NCBI GenBank assembly: GCA_009781185.1
Contig: WQYP01000010.1
Span: 1 to 51,032 of the forward strand
Length of the DNA stretch: 51,032 nucleotides
Origin: Phycisphaerales bacterium
Lineage (GTDB): Bacteria; Planctomycetota; Phycisphaerae; WQYP01
Direction: 5' to 3'
Shown: in pieces, positions 7,403-17,700 of the stretch
How the letters are laid out: every line of letters begins with the position of its first letter
Numbering within the stretch: the stretch's first letter is position 1
Position numbers and translations under genes: made by a program
Notes under the pieces: generated by a model
The model's database searches: none
What the model was told of the DNA's origin: nothing
The model's input: the letters and a program-made list of their open reading frames with translations, nothing else

Positions 7403-9609
7403 TGGGATTTCTCCGGGCGGAACGTCAGTTGGAAGGCTTTGACTTGGCCGGGGGTGAACTCTCCGGCGTCGAGTGATCCGCCGGCGAGTTTGGCGGCTTG
7501 GCCATCAAGGGTGGTGGCGGCAAGGGCGGAAGAGCTGAAGGAGAGGCGGGCGTTGCCGCCGCTTTGGGAGGTAACGATCACGAGTGCTTTGCCGTCCTTG
7601 GCGAGAATGAATGTGCCTTGAACATCGTCAATGTAAGAATCGAAATGAGAGTGTTCGACGGGCATGAGGCTCAGTTCGCTTTTGCCTTTGGGGAATTTCT
7701 GGCAGATTTTCCACCAGGCGAGGTGCTGTTTGTCCCTGGGCGGCCAGGAAATGATGGGGGTGTCGGCGTACGTGGCGGCGAGGCTCATCCATTGCGTTGA
7801 GAGGGAATCGAGCATCGGGGCGAAGCCGGCGCCGGCGCGGGAGCGTTTGACGCAGCGGTCGGCAGGTGAGCCGTTCTTGTAGGGGTCGGGAGAGGCGGAG
7901 GTGAACGCGTCGCATTCGGCCATTTGCAGGAGGGTGTTGCAGGGAGCGTCTTCCTGAGCGATCAGGAACCCGGCGGTGCCGACGAGGCGGCGGAAATTCC
8001 GCATGCAGAGTGCGAAGCTCACGGCGTTGGTGTTGGTGACGTCGAGTTTCTTGAAGGAAATGCGATCGCCACCGGCGTTGAATTCGGCGGGCTGAACGCT
8101 GGAGGAGAGGAAGTTCGAATTGGTAATCAGCACACCGTCGCGATCTTTTTGGAAGGTTTTGGTGAACCAGGCGGTGTCGGTGAGGAAGGGCTTGAGGTTT
8201 CGCGCGTCGATGGTGACGCCGACGCGGATGTTGGCGGCGTGTGCGGCCTGGACGAGGGTTGTGGTGGCGGCGGGGTCTTTTTGCCAGGCGGTGTTGAGGA
8301 TCAGGGTGTCGCAGCCTTCGGCGGACATGGCTTGGATATCCTGGGCGGAAGGGAGAGCGTTTTTGGCGTAGTAGATGCGGGCGCCCAGGAGGATGTTGCG
8401 GTCGTCGCTGGGGGCGTCGGGGGAGTTGCTGCGTTTGCGCTGGCCGAAGGCGAAGATCATGCGGTTGCGGTAGGTGAGTTCTTCGTTGAGTCCCTGGACT
8501 TTGCCGTCGAAGAGGTTCCAGAGGACGCCGAAGCAGGGCTGAGGGCGTTTGGAGCCTTCCCACGGCGGCGGTGGCGACATGCCGGCGGCGGGGCGTATGC
8601 AGACCAGAGAGCCGAAGTCCTCGGTGGTGCCGATGATGCTGCGGGCGTCTTCGAGAGCGCATTCGGCGAAAGCGTTCATCGGTGAGCCTTTGATGTGCGT
8701 GGTGTCGTAAGCGGTGGCACTGAAGAGCATGGGTTTGTCGGTATCCTCACGCCCAGTAGCAGTGAGGTCAATGTCGAGGGGCAAATGGGAGTAGCCCTGG
8801 AGGCCGGCACGGCCGAGACGGCCTCGGAAGACCGGGGGTTTGGTGTCGCCGGGGAAGGCCCAGGCGTATTGGAAGAGGGCCTGGTGCGTGCTGCGAGGCT
8901 CCTTGTAGAGTGAATCGTCGAGATTGAAGCCCATCTGCGACCAGTCGAGTTCGTAGACTTCGTTTTGGGGAAGTTGGGCTTCCAGGTCGAGAATGACCAC
9001 ACCGGAGTCGAAGACGTGGACGGTTTGCTTGACCTTCCAGGGGACGGGGGCGAAGCGGTTCTCGAAGATGCGGGGTTGGCTGTAAGTTTCGAAGACGAGT
9101 TCGTCGGCCTGTTTCCGCGAGATTGCGGTGGAGGACATGGAGATGGTGGCGGTTGTACCGAAGTCGGGCTTGAGGATTTTGAGGGTAGCCTTGTTGTCGG
9201 CGTTGGCGTAGGCGACGTTCCATTCGCCGCTGTAGTAGGCGCCGCGTTTGGTGGAGAAGGAAAGTGCGGGGATGGTGTCGACGGACTTCCAGGCGAGTGT
9301 GGAGTTAACGCGTCGCCAGGTGGCGTTGTTTCTGGCGCCGGCGGTATCGCCTAAAGCGGTGAGCATGGCGGGTGTAACGAGGGGGCGAGGACTGCCGCGG
9401 AGCCACCAGCCGGGCTCGGAGGAGGATTGCTGTTCGACGGAGGCGAGTTCGCCGCCGCGGTTGGTGTCCCAGACGTAGCGGAAATTACCGCCGGTGACGA
9501 TCAGGCGCCCCTGGTGCTGGGCGATGTCCATCGCCTGAGCAGACCCGACCGAAAGAGCCCCGATACACAGAAACGAAGCAACAAACGACGTGGTTTTCAA
9601 CGACATCAT
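7399..9609 (-). CDS. secreted TIM-barrel-type glycoside hydrolase-like protein
   Basis: Exported protein of 736 residues starting at ATG 9609 (MMSLKTTSFVASFL), which gives a clean signal peptide ending in SAQA; the longer reading from TTG 9648 would bury it. The N-terminal half is beta-rich (FRYVWDTNRGGELASVEQ resembles the galactose-mutarotase-like supersandwich found before many glycosidase barrels). From about residue 415 the pattern AKNALPSAQDIQAMSAEG, DTLILNTAW, ANIRVGVTIDAR suggests a TIM barrel, followed by a small C-terminal beta domain. I cannot place it in a numbered GH family. It is the first gene of a two-gene operon with the GH42-like protein downstream (ATGA overlap) and is divergent from paralogue B, with about 140 bases between the ATGs. 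Confidence 0.75.
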   Translation of the reverse strand: MMSLKTTSFVASFLCIGALSVGSAQAMDIAQHQGRLIVTGGNFRYVWDTNRGGELASVEQQSSSEPGWWLRGSPRPLVTPAMLTALGDTAGARNNATWRRVNSTLAWKSVDTIPALSFSTKRGAYYSGEWNVAYANADNKATLKILKPDFGTTATISMSSTAISRKQADELVFETYSQPRIFENRFAPVPWKVKQTVHVFDSGVVILDLEAQLPQNEVYELDWSQMGFNLDDSLYKEPRSTHQALFQYAWAFPGDTKPPVFRGRLGRAGLQGYSHLPLDIDLTATGREDTDKPMLFSATAYDTTHIKGSPMNAFAECALEDARSIIGTTEDFGSLVCIRPAAGMSPPPPWEGSKRPQPCFGVLWNLFDGKVQGLNEELTYRNRMIFAFGQRKRSNSPDAPSDDRNILLGARIYYAKNALPSAQDIQAMSAEGCDTLILNTAWQKDPAATTTLVQAAHAANIRVGVTIDARNLKPFLTDTAWFTKTFQKDRDGVLITNSNFLSSSVQPAEFNAGGDRISFKKLDVTNTNAVSFALCMRNFRRLVGTAGFLIAQEDAPCNTLLQMAECDAFTSASPDPYKNGSPADRCVKRSRAGAGFAPMLDSLSTQWMSLAATYADTPIISWPPRDKQHLAWWKICQKFPKGKSELSLMPVEHSHFDSYIDDVQGTFILAKDGKALVIVTSQSGGNARLSFSSSALAATTLDGQAAKLAGGSLDAGEFTPGQVKAFQLTFRPEKSQ

Positions 9610-9750
9610 CAAAAGTCCGAAAAGGGACCGCAAAATAGACTGTACCAACCTAACGACGGCGGCGGAGATTTGATGCAGGGAAATCGAAGTAATAACTCGG
9701 CGAACACATCGTTGGTGCTACTACACCCCCGCCAGTAAGGAGTTCGGCGA

Positions 9751-12700
9751 ATGACGTTCACGATTCGCTTCTATTTTGCCGCGTTTCTTGTTTTCCTGGT
9801 GGGGGGGGCCGTCGGATCCGCTCGCGCTCACTGGCAGACCGTCACCTTCGACACCACCAAAAACGACTCGAACGCCTATACTACCGATATCCCCGCGGAC
9901 GCTTTCACCAAGGATGGCATCACGCTGCAACTCAAAGGCGCTGCAACCTACACCCTCACCAGCAAACAACTCTTCACCGGCGACTTCAGCTACGAACTCC
10001 AAAAATCTCTGACCAACCGCAACGAGAGCGGAGCGATCTCCATTGAATTGGTTCTTGTCAACGATCAGAAGAAACGCAGGGCGGTCGGGACGTGGTCCAG
10101 TTTTGCTCCGGGGAGCGAACGCTCAAGCGCGCAGTATTTTAAGGACGGCAAGGCTGCCACTTACAGGGGTGAGAGAGGCGTGGGCGACCGCAGCAGCGTA
10201 CCCGGCCATGAGGGAGACAACTCGCCTGCCGAATGGCTACGCATGCACAAGGCGGACCAACGTGTTTTTTTTATGCACAAACTCGAGAAGAACGCTTACC
10301 GGTGGAATCTGTGCAGCTATCCGCCGACCACTTATTTCAATGAAGATTGCGATGAGTTTCAGGTTGCGCTTGTGATCCGCAGCACGGCGGATGCTGTCGG
10401 AACGCTGCAGATCAAAACGCTCCGCATCTCCGGCACCAACGTGCTCCCACGCGATAAGACCAAACGTGAATTCCTCTTCGACTTCGGCCCGGTCAATCAG
10501 GAACTCGAAGACGATTTCACGCCGGTGAGCGAATACACCATGTATTCGCCCGAGAAAGGCATGGGCTGGGTCATTCCGGAGCCGGAGAAGATCGTGCGTC
10601 CCAATGATGTGGGTTGGTTTACCGACTCGCAGATTGCGGCCGTGCCTTTGCAGTCGATCAACGATGACTGGCCGGGTTGGGCGCAGAATGGCGTGCGGCA
10701 GTCCTATTGGATGATGCAGAATGACAAGAAGCTTTTTTACTCGCAAAGCTTCGGCGGCGATTTCATTGCGTTCTTTCAGAAATATCTCGATTTGAAGACG
10801 CCGCTGGAGCGGGATGCCGTGGGGATGGCCAAGCCGTATAAGTTTTCCATGATCGATCAGTATTCGAAGGATGTGGAGGAGCGACGCGGATCGACGTACA
10901 TCGACGACGATCTTTCCGGGGAATTTGTCGTGGACCTGCCGAACGGGCAGTACAACGCCATCATCGGCTGCGGCTATACGCCCAACGGTTTCTGCGGCGA
11001 ATTCGCGGCCTTCAATCTCGAAGTCAACGGACGCGTTCGCAAACAGAGCCTCCGGCCTGATTTCCGCCGCTGCAGCCAATATCCCATCCGCACCATCAAC
11101 GTCGACAACAGCCAGATGCGTTTCCGATTCTTCTGCGATGTTCGCAAGTCCATGGATAACTACAAGAATCACAACATCGGCACCGGCTGGTTTATCTCTT
11201 ATATCATCATCCTTCCCGTCGAAGACAGAACAGCAATGGACGCATGGGAATGGAAGATTATCAAGCGTCGCGGCGATATCATCCGCCGAGTCGCATTTGT
11301 CGAGGGCGACCCCGCCGTCACCGCCAACGAAGGTCGAATCACCGTCGCTACTCCACCCCCCCACCGACCTGTCGCCACCACTCAAGCTTCACCCCCCACC
11401 TCCACTCCTCCTCTCGTCACCGACGTCGGTCAGAACGGCTTCCTCACCCTCAACGGCAAGCCCTGGTACTTCCTCAAACTCCAGTGGAATTACAACCCCG
11501 GCGTCACAAATCATTACATCTACTATAATCTCTATAACACACTGCACTTCCAGGACGACATGCAGTATTCCAAGCAGTTTTTCAAGTCGGACTGGGAAAA
11601 ACGCTCTTACTCCGACGACTATCCCTGGCGTTTGATCGACCAGCTTAATACCGCGTATTCGTGGGGAGCCGTCTCCACCGTCCACCATAAAGGCATTCTT
11701 TCGTTCGTGCCGCAATCGGTGCTGGGTGAAGGTAATCCGACGGTGGATTCCCGCGGGCGTCGCAACCGCTACAATCTCCAGCCGCCGCTGAATTCGGCTC
11801 TGGGCAAGGAAATCCAGAAAGAAGCCTTCACCATGATGTCCAATCAGATCGGCACGCATCCGGACGTCGCCGGTCACTATATTTTCGAGGAGCTCTGGCA
11901 TCCCGAGGAAGCCGGTTACGACGATCAGTCCATTTTGCAATACTGGCAATGGCTGCAGGACAAGTATCACACGATCGATGCACTCAACAAGGATTGGGGG
12001 AGCCAATACACGCAATGGGAGGATATACTTCCGCCGGTGCAACTCCAGCGGAATGAATTCTGGCAGTTCACGCCGGAATACGTGAATTTCCGCAATTTTC
12101 GCAGCTGGGCGCAGCAGCAGACGATCAAGGACGCCTGCGCACTGGTACGAAAAAACGAGCCGAATCATTTTACCTGGGGCGCCAAAGGCGACTTCGGCAC
12201 GCAATCATGGTATCCCGCGGAGTATCTTGATGGCTTCGGCTGGTATACGCCGCAGACTGCAGCCAGCGCCGCTCGATACTTCGGCAAGACCGCGATCTGC
12301 GCCGGCTATCGCATCGACAATGAGTGGGTTTACACCGATGGTCGCAAGCAATTCGACCACGTTCCCGGCCCTCGCAAATACAAGGGCCGCGAGGAAGCTA
12401 ACCACTGCTACAACATGGTCCTGACGAAAATTTTCAAGGGGGCCAAAGGGTTATGGAACGAGTGGTACAGCGATGCGTTCTGCGATCCGTTCCACCGAAC
12501 GGACCTGGTTCGGCGCGATGCGCCCAAGTACAAGATCAAGGAATGGACCGGTCAGTTGGGGTTCTTCGATCCGCCGGCTTTTGAAGGTCCGCCGGTCAAG
12601 CTGCAAAGGGCCGCCCTTTACGCGGACCGTGCGAACCAGATGCTCTACCGTCTGGACCAGCTCTGGCTGCCCGCCGCTCCGCTTGCGCCCAGAATCCTCG

Positions 12701-14295
12701 TCCCCTGCACGCAGGAAAGTTTCTATCTCAGCTTCTTCGGCGGTGAAAAGGCTGCCCACGACTTTGAAAACAAGATCATGCCGCTGTTCAACTCCGCCGG
12801 CGCACCGCCTGTGGACTTCATGGCTCTTTCGGCGGTGAAGGATTTTTCGGCGTACCAGTTGATCGTCCTGGGCGATACTTCTCAGGCCATGTCCAAGGTC
12901 GATGCGCAGCGGATCCGCGACTTCGTCAACAAGGGCGGCAAACTCATCATCATGAACGCCGGCGGATTCTCCGACGATACCCACCCACGCCGCTACTGGG
13001 GCAAAGAGGACGAAGTCTATCCCCTCGAAGAATTTGCCGACCTCGGCGGATATCGGCTCCAATCCGGCAATGCCTGGAGCAAACCTTACGATGGCACCGC
13101 TGCCAGATTCGTCAAAAACGACATCGATCCGACGATCGCCTACGACACGCCGATCGGCGAATACACCATTAATTGCTACTACGCGCCCACCGAAGGCTCA
13201 CAGGTCTTCCTCAAGGGCCGCCTCAAGGACAATCGCGAAATCGCCCTGGGCATCATCAACAGCAAGAAGAACGTCGCCGTCATCGGCTTCCCCCCCAATA
13301 ACGATGATGCCGCTCACGCCATCTCGATTTTCTTCCGCAAACTGTTGACCACATGGAAGATCGATGGCCGCGTCACGATGGACGGCATCGACGACGCCTG
13401 GAACATGTACGCCGGCTGTCTCACCGGTCCCGACTACACGCTCGCCACGGTTTGCAATAACAACATGGATACACCCAAGACACTCAAGCTTCGCCTGAAT
13501 TTCCTCCCCCCCGGCAACTACGCCGTCATCGACGTCACCGGCGAACATCCCGACCTCCTCACCAAACCCGACGGCGGCATGACGCTCAAGAGCGACCCCG
13601 CCGGCCGCGACATGCAGATCAACTTCCAACTCTCCGCCCAGCAACTCGCCCAGCAAGGCATCCCCTGCACGGTTCCCCCGCGCCAGGCACAGGTCTTCCT
13701 CATCCGCCCGCTCGAGCAAAAAGTGTGGGTCTCCATCTGGCGTCCCTGGCTCCAATCGTTCGTGAAACATCCCTTGACGATCGTCTACGGCACCGGCCCT
13801 GCCGACCAATCTTCCGCCCAACAAATTCAAGCCGCTCTCGCCAAGGCAGGCATCCAGGCCACGCTCGCCGCCGCCACCGACATCAAGCACAAACACGAAC
13901 ACCACGAGGTCCGCATCGATCCCTTCAAACGCCAGGCGCTCCCCCAGGACGATCCGACCAAATGGTTCCTCGTGGATACGTTCGACAACGAAGTCGTCGA
14001 TACGGACAACAACCTCATCGTCGTCGGCTCTCTTGAGAGCAACGAACTGCTCCGCTTCTGGACCCGTGAGGATTCTTTCATTTACGACAAGCTCACGGAG
14101 AAAGCGTCGGCCAAATATCCCGGCCCCGGCCGCGGCGTCATCGGCTCCGTCGATTCCATTAATTCACCTCTCTACATTACGCAAAGCCAATCCCGCGACG
14201 CCATCACCATCGGCGGTTCCGACTCCGCCGGCCTCCAAGCCGCCACGCAGGAATTCATCCATTTACTGACCCAATACACCCATCCCGATAAATGA
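9751..14295 (+). CDS. secreted multidomain protein with GH42-like barrel, paralogue B (1514 aa)
   Basis: Same architecture and almost the same length as 2861-7402; the N-termini align over long stretches (PADAFTKDGI, LQLKG, YTLTS, FTGDFS). AAGGAG lies 8 bases before the ATG. Signal peptide ends ARA|HWQ (24-27). The barrel region shows WQWLQDKYHTIDALNKDWG, DGFGWYTPQTAASAARYFG and NEW, then the trimerisation-like domain (IRDFVNKGGKLIIMNAGGF) and the same C-terminal DAITIGGSDSAG segment. It differs from A in an insert of Pro/Thr-rich sequence near residue 535-560 (PPHRPVATTQASPPTS). It is transcribed away from A and the TIM-barrel gene. Probably extracellular or cell-surface and acting on a polysaccharide; the substrate is not known. 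Confidence 0.85.
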   Translation: MTFTIRFYFAAFLVFLVGGAVGSARAHWQTVTFDTTKNDSNAYTTDIPADAFTKDGITLQLKGAATYTLTSKQLFTGDFSYELQKSLTNRNESGAISIELVLVNDQKKRRAVGTWSSFAPGSERSSAQYFKDGKAATYRGERGVGDRSSVPGHEGDNSPAEWLRMHKADQRVFFMHKLEKNAYRWNLCSYPPTTYFNEDCDEFQVALVIRSTADAVGTLQIKTLRISGTNVLPRDKTKREFLFDFGPVNQELEDDFTPVSEYTMYSPEKGMGWVIPEPEKIVRPNDVGWFTDSQIAAVPLQSINDDWPGWAQNGVRQSYWMMQNDKKLFYSQSFGGDFIAFFQKYLDLKTPLERDAVGMAKPYKFSMIDQYSKDVEERRGSTYIDDDLSGEFVVDLPNGQYNAIIGCGYTPNGFCGEFAAFNLEVNGRVRKQSLRPDFRRCSQYPIRTINVDNSQMRFRFFCDVRKSMDNYKNHNIGTGWFISYIIILPVEDRTAMDAWEWKIIKRRGDIIRRVAFVEGDPAVTANEGRITVATPPPHRPVATTQASPPTSTPPLVTDVGQNGFLTLNGKPWYFLKLQWNYNPGVTNHYIYYNLYNTLHFQDDMQYSKQFFKSDWEKRSYSDDYPWRLIDQLNTAYSWGAVSTVHHKGILSFVPQSVLGEGNPTVDSRGRRNRYNLQPPLNSALGKEIQKEAFTMMSNQIGTHPDVAGHYIFEELWHPEEAGYDDQSILQYWQWLQDKYHTIDALNKDWGSQYTQWEDILPPVQLQRNEFWQFTPEYVNFRNFRSWAQQQTIKDACALVRKNEPNHFTWGAKGDFGTQSWYPAEYLDGFGWYTPQTAASAARYFGKTAICAGYRIDNEWVYTDGRKQFDHVPGPRKYKGREEANHCYNMVLTKIFKGAKGLWNEWYSDAFCDPFHRTDLVRRDAPKYKIKEWTGQLGFFDPPAFEGPPVKLQRAALYADRANQMLYRLDQLWLPAAPLAPRILVPCTQESFYLSFFGGEKAAHDFENKIMPLFNSAGAPPVDFMALSAVKDFSAYQLIVLGDTSQAMSKVDAQRIRDFVNKGGKLIIMNAGGFSDDTHPRRYWGKEDEVYPLEEFADLGGYRLQSGNAWSKPYDGTAARFVKNDIDPTIAYDTPIGEYTINCYYAPTEGSQVFLKGRLKDNREIALGIINSKKNVAVIGFPPNNDDAAHAISIFFRKLLTTWKIDGRVTMDGIDDAWNMYAGCLTGPDYTLATVCNNNMDTPKTLKLRLNFLPPGNYAVIDVTGEHPDLLTKPDGGMTLKSDPAGRDMQINFQLSAQQLAQQGIPCTVPPRQAQVFLIRPLEQKVWVSIWRPWLQSFVKHPLTIVYGTGPADQSSAQQIQAALAKAGIQATLAAATDIKHKHEHHEVRIDPFKRQALPQDDPTKWFLVDTFDNEVVDTDNNLIVVGSLESNELLRFWTREDSFIYDKLTEKASAKYPGPGRGVIGSVDSINSPLYITQSQSRDAITIGGSDSAGLQAATQEFIHLLTQYTHPDK

Positions 14296-14401
14296 TGAAA
14301 GCCCCTCGCTCCAGGTCAGCCGCCCGTAGTGTGGTCCACACCGATTTCGATCGCAAAAAAACATAGCCGCATCATCGTCTGAATGATTTTCGTGATTTTT
14401 C

Positions 14402-14735
14402 GAGTTACGACGCTCTGGACCGTTTGACCAACGCCCGGAAAGGCACACTTGATCCCGCCAAAACCAGCCTCACCGGCACCGCCGCCAGTGAAGAACAATT
14501 CTCGCTCGACAAACTCGGCAACTGGACGCACTACCTCACCCAAACCAACGGCGCCACCACCCTCGACCAAACCCGCACGCACAACGCCGCCAACGAAATG
14601 GGAACGATTACCACGACGACCGGTAGTGCGTGGACTTCGTCCGTGCACGATGCCGCCGGAAACATGATCAACGAAATGGCGGACGCCTTGAAATTGGCAG
14701 ACCCGGACGCTACTTCTTTGCGGCTTTTTCTTTGA
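14402..14735 (+). pseudogene. RHS/YD-repeat protein remnant
   Basis: The frame starting at 14402 reads SYDALDRLTNARKG, then LDKLGNWTHYL, TRTHNAANEM and VHDAAGNM, a typical series of RHS/YD repeats. There is no start codon, no N-terminus and no C-terminal tip; recognisable sequence stops near 14690 and the open frame runs into the antisense 3' end of the M56 gene. About 95 codons remain from a family whose members usually exceed 1,000. I treat it as a decayed fragment. The 106 bases before it hold nothing I recognise. Confidence 0.75.
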
Positions 14736-17700
14736 CTTTTTTGAGAGCGGATTTGGCAGTGTCGTTGCTGGGGTCGGCACGTAACCACATTTCGTAATAT
14801 TTGATAGCATTGGGGTAATCGTCTTTGCCGTCGTAGACGGCGGCGAGCGCAGCGATTGGGCCGGTGGCGAGGGGATCGAGGGTTGTGCCTTGGGTCCAGT
14901 ACGCGATGGCTTTGTCGAGGTTTCCTTTGGATTGAGCGATTTGGCCGAGGCCGTTGAGGGCGGCGACGTTGCGGGTATCGAGCGTCAGGCAAGTATCGAA
15001 GGATTTTTGAGCTTCGTCGGTTTTTCGCTGGGCCCATTGTGTCCAGCCGAGGCCCTGCCAGGCGTTGGCGTTTGTGGGGTCGAGTTGCGTGGCGGCGAGG
15101 AACAGCGGTTCGCCCTCGGCGGCGTGATTTTGATTGAAAAGCAGCCAGCCTTTCTGGGCTTTTTTGCGGGATGCGGATTTGATGTTTGCGGGTTCGTTGG
15201 CTGCCGACGGTTTTGGCGGAGTTGCTCGAAGTTGAGCACGGATCGTTTTTGCTTGTTCCGCGGTCAGGTCACGCGGAACGAACTCCAGTAAGGTGGTGGG
15301 GGAGAGGAGTGTGAGGTTTTCTTCGTGCTGGCCGAGGGAGATCATTTTGGGTTTCAGGGCGTTCATTCGGTCGGCTTTTTCCAGGACCAGTACGTTGACC
15401 TGGGCGTCGCCGTCGGAGAGGTAAATGTGGTAAAGAGCGGACAGCGGACATGCCAACTCTGTGCTGATTTTTTGACGCTGAGCTGCCGCGATTTGATCGA
15501 TGCGGGTGAAAGCGATTCCGGCGTGCTGAAGCTGAAGGAGAACGGGCAGAGTGGGGTCGGCGGTGGCTTCCTTGATGGCGCGTCTCATGTCGTCGCCCAG
15601 CGCCTGGCGGCGTTGGGGATCGAAAGGTTTGTTGCTGGTTTTGAAGGTATAGGAATAGGCGGGAAGGGGTTGGTTGGCGCCGTCGCTGCGGAAGCCCGTG
15701 AAGGGCGAAAAGTTGAGCCCGATGAAGTAGGTTTTATTCGGCTCAAGGCGGACGGGGAGCAGGGCGACGGTATGCTCGCTGAGCCATCTTGCGTCAACGT
15801 ACTTGTCGTCGAATGGGGGGAAAGTATCGGGATCGGTTTGGCACCAACTGAAGCCGTTGCCCATTTTTTGGTTGAATCGCAGCATCAGGAACGGGGTGTT
15901 GGGATCGACGTCGACGGCTCCGTTGGCGGGGAGCATCCGGAGAATCAGCGGGGCGACGGGCTTGTCGGCGGGGGCTTTCTCGTCGGTTGTCAATGGCTTT
16001 TTTTCCAGGGTTTCGTGCCCGAGATACTTGCCGAACTTGTCGAATGTAAATCGGTATTCGATGAGCAGCTTGTCCTTGTCCCAAATCGTCGCTTCGCACT
16101 GATAATCGATTGAAAACGTGCCGTCGGCGTTTGTTTTCATGTCGCCCCATTTCAATGTTTTTCGGGCGGTGATGTCGCGGAAGTTTTCGCCGAAAAACTT
16201 TTCGACCCCGTTTTTCAAGGTTTGCTGCGTGATGTCCGTCGGGGCGGCGGCAACGATTTCCTGCGATTCCTTTTTGAGATCGAGGAGCTTGCCATCCTTG
16301 TCGAACGTGAATTGGGCGTCGAAGATGAAACGGTGTTTGTCCCCGACCAAAGCTTCGCACTTGTAGGTGATGGAGACGTTGCCTTTGGCGTCGGTCGTCG
16401 GATCGCCCCAGGTTAATGTTTTTCGCATGGTGATATCACGATCATTGTTCATGAAATAATCTTCAACGTAGCCCATCCATTTGGCTTTGTCGGCGGAGAC
16501 CGGCGGCGTTGATTGCGCGTAGCTGGTCATGCAGAGCAGGACGAGGAGCAGGAAAATGCCGCAGGCGGAGAGGCGGCGTAGCAGTGATGGCGGACGATGG
16601 GTTTGCATCATGGTTAATCTCCTTTCAAGGTTTAAGCGGGTTTCGACGATACCCAGGGAGCCGGGGATATAACGTTGCGCGGCGCCGTTCTGAGCCGCGA
16701 CCGTAAGGGAGCGACCGTGCGGCAAAGCGAGAACGGAGCCTGTCGCTCCCTTACGGTCGCGGCTCTGATGGCCCAATGCCGGGACGGGATTCAGTTCGAG
16801 GATCATTTGCAGCAGGGAGTGGCCGTAATCGCGGCGATCTTTTTGTTCGAGGATCGTCAACACGCGATCGTCGCAGGCGGTTTCGCAATCGAATTTGAGC
16901 AGGCGACCGAGCAGCCAGAAGAGGGGATTGAACCAGTGGATAGCGAGCGCCAGCGTCCAGAGCCAGGCGAGCCAGATGTCGCCCTGTTTCAGATGGACCA
17001 GTTCGTGGAGCAGCAGGTGGCGGATGCGTGTTTCGGTGGCTTGGGTGGGATGAGAAGGGGGGGCGAGGAGGGACTCGGGGATCAGGATGCGCGGCCGCAG
17101 TGTGCCGACGAGACAGGGCGAAGGAATGTAAGGCGAAACGATCAGCACTGGCCAGGCACTTAGGCGTAAGGTTTCGCGGCATTCCAGGAAAAGGGTCTGC
17201 ACCCAGTCCGGCACGGCGACCGGCTGGCGGGTGGCGTGTTTGATGACCGTGCGATTCCGCCCGATGGCGATGCTGAGCAGCGTGAGGGCGCCGAGGAGCC
17301 AGAGGGCAAGGAGAAGAGTTTGGAAGTTGTAAGATTTGGGTTCACCGGGGAGTTGCGGGGAGTTGAAGTGATGTGTGATGGAATCCGCTTTCGTCCCTGC
17401 CGGGGCGATGGCGGTTTCCGGGGGACTGGTGTCCCACGGCGGCGCGGCTGTTGCCGCTTGCCGTGGGCTAAGGGCTTCGGCCCCTACCGGGGCCACCCCT
17501 CTCTCGTGCGTATCTGCTACCGGGGCCGAGGAGCGGGCAAGCCCGTCCGCTAAAATGGGAGGGGCCATTTTGGGATGTGGTCGATATAAAAGTCCCAGCG
17601 GGTGATAAGGTGTCGGAAGGGTCAGCGGGACGAGGGCTTTGAGGATCAGCAGCGTCCAGAGCAGCCGTTTGGCGTTGGGGCCGAGCCAACGGCCGAGGAG

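Noticed and set aside
14402..14735. Intact RHS toxin or its immunity gene
   Set aside because: Only about 95 codons of YD repeats remain, with no start, core end or tip domain.
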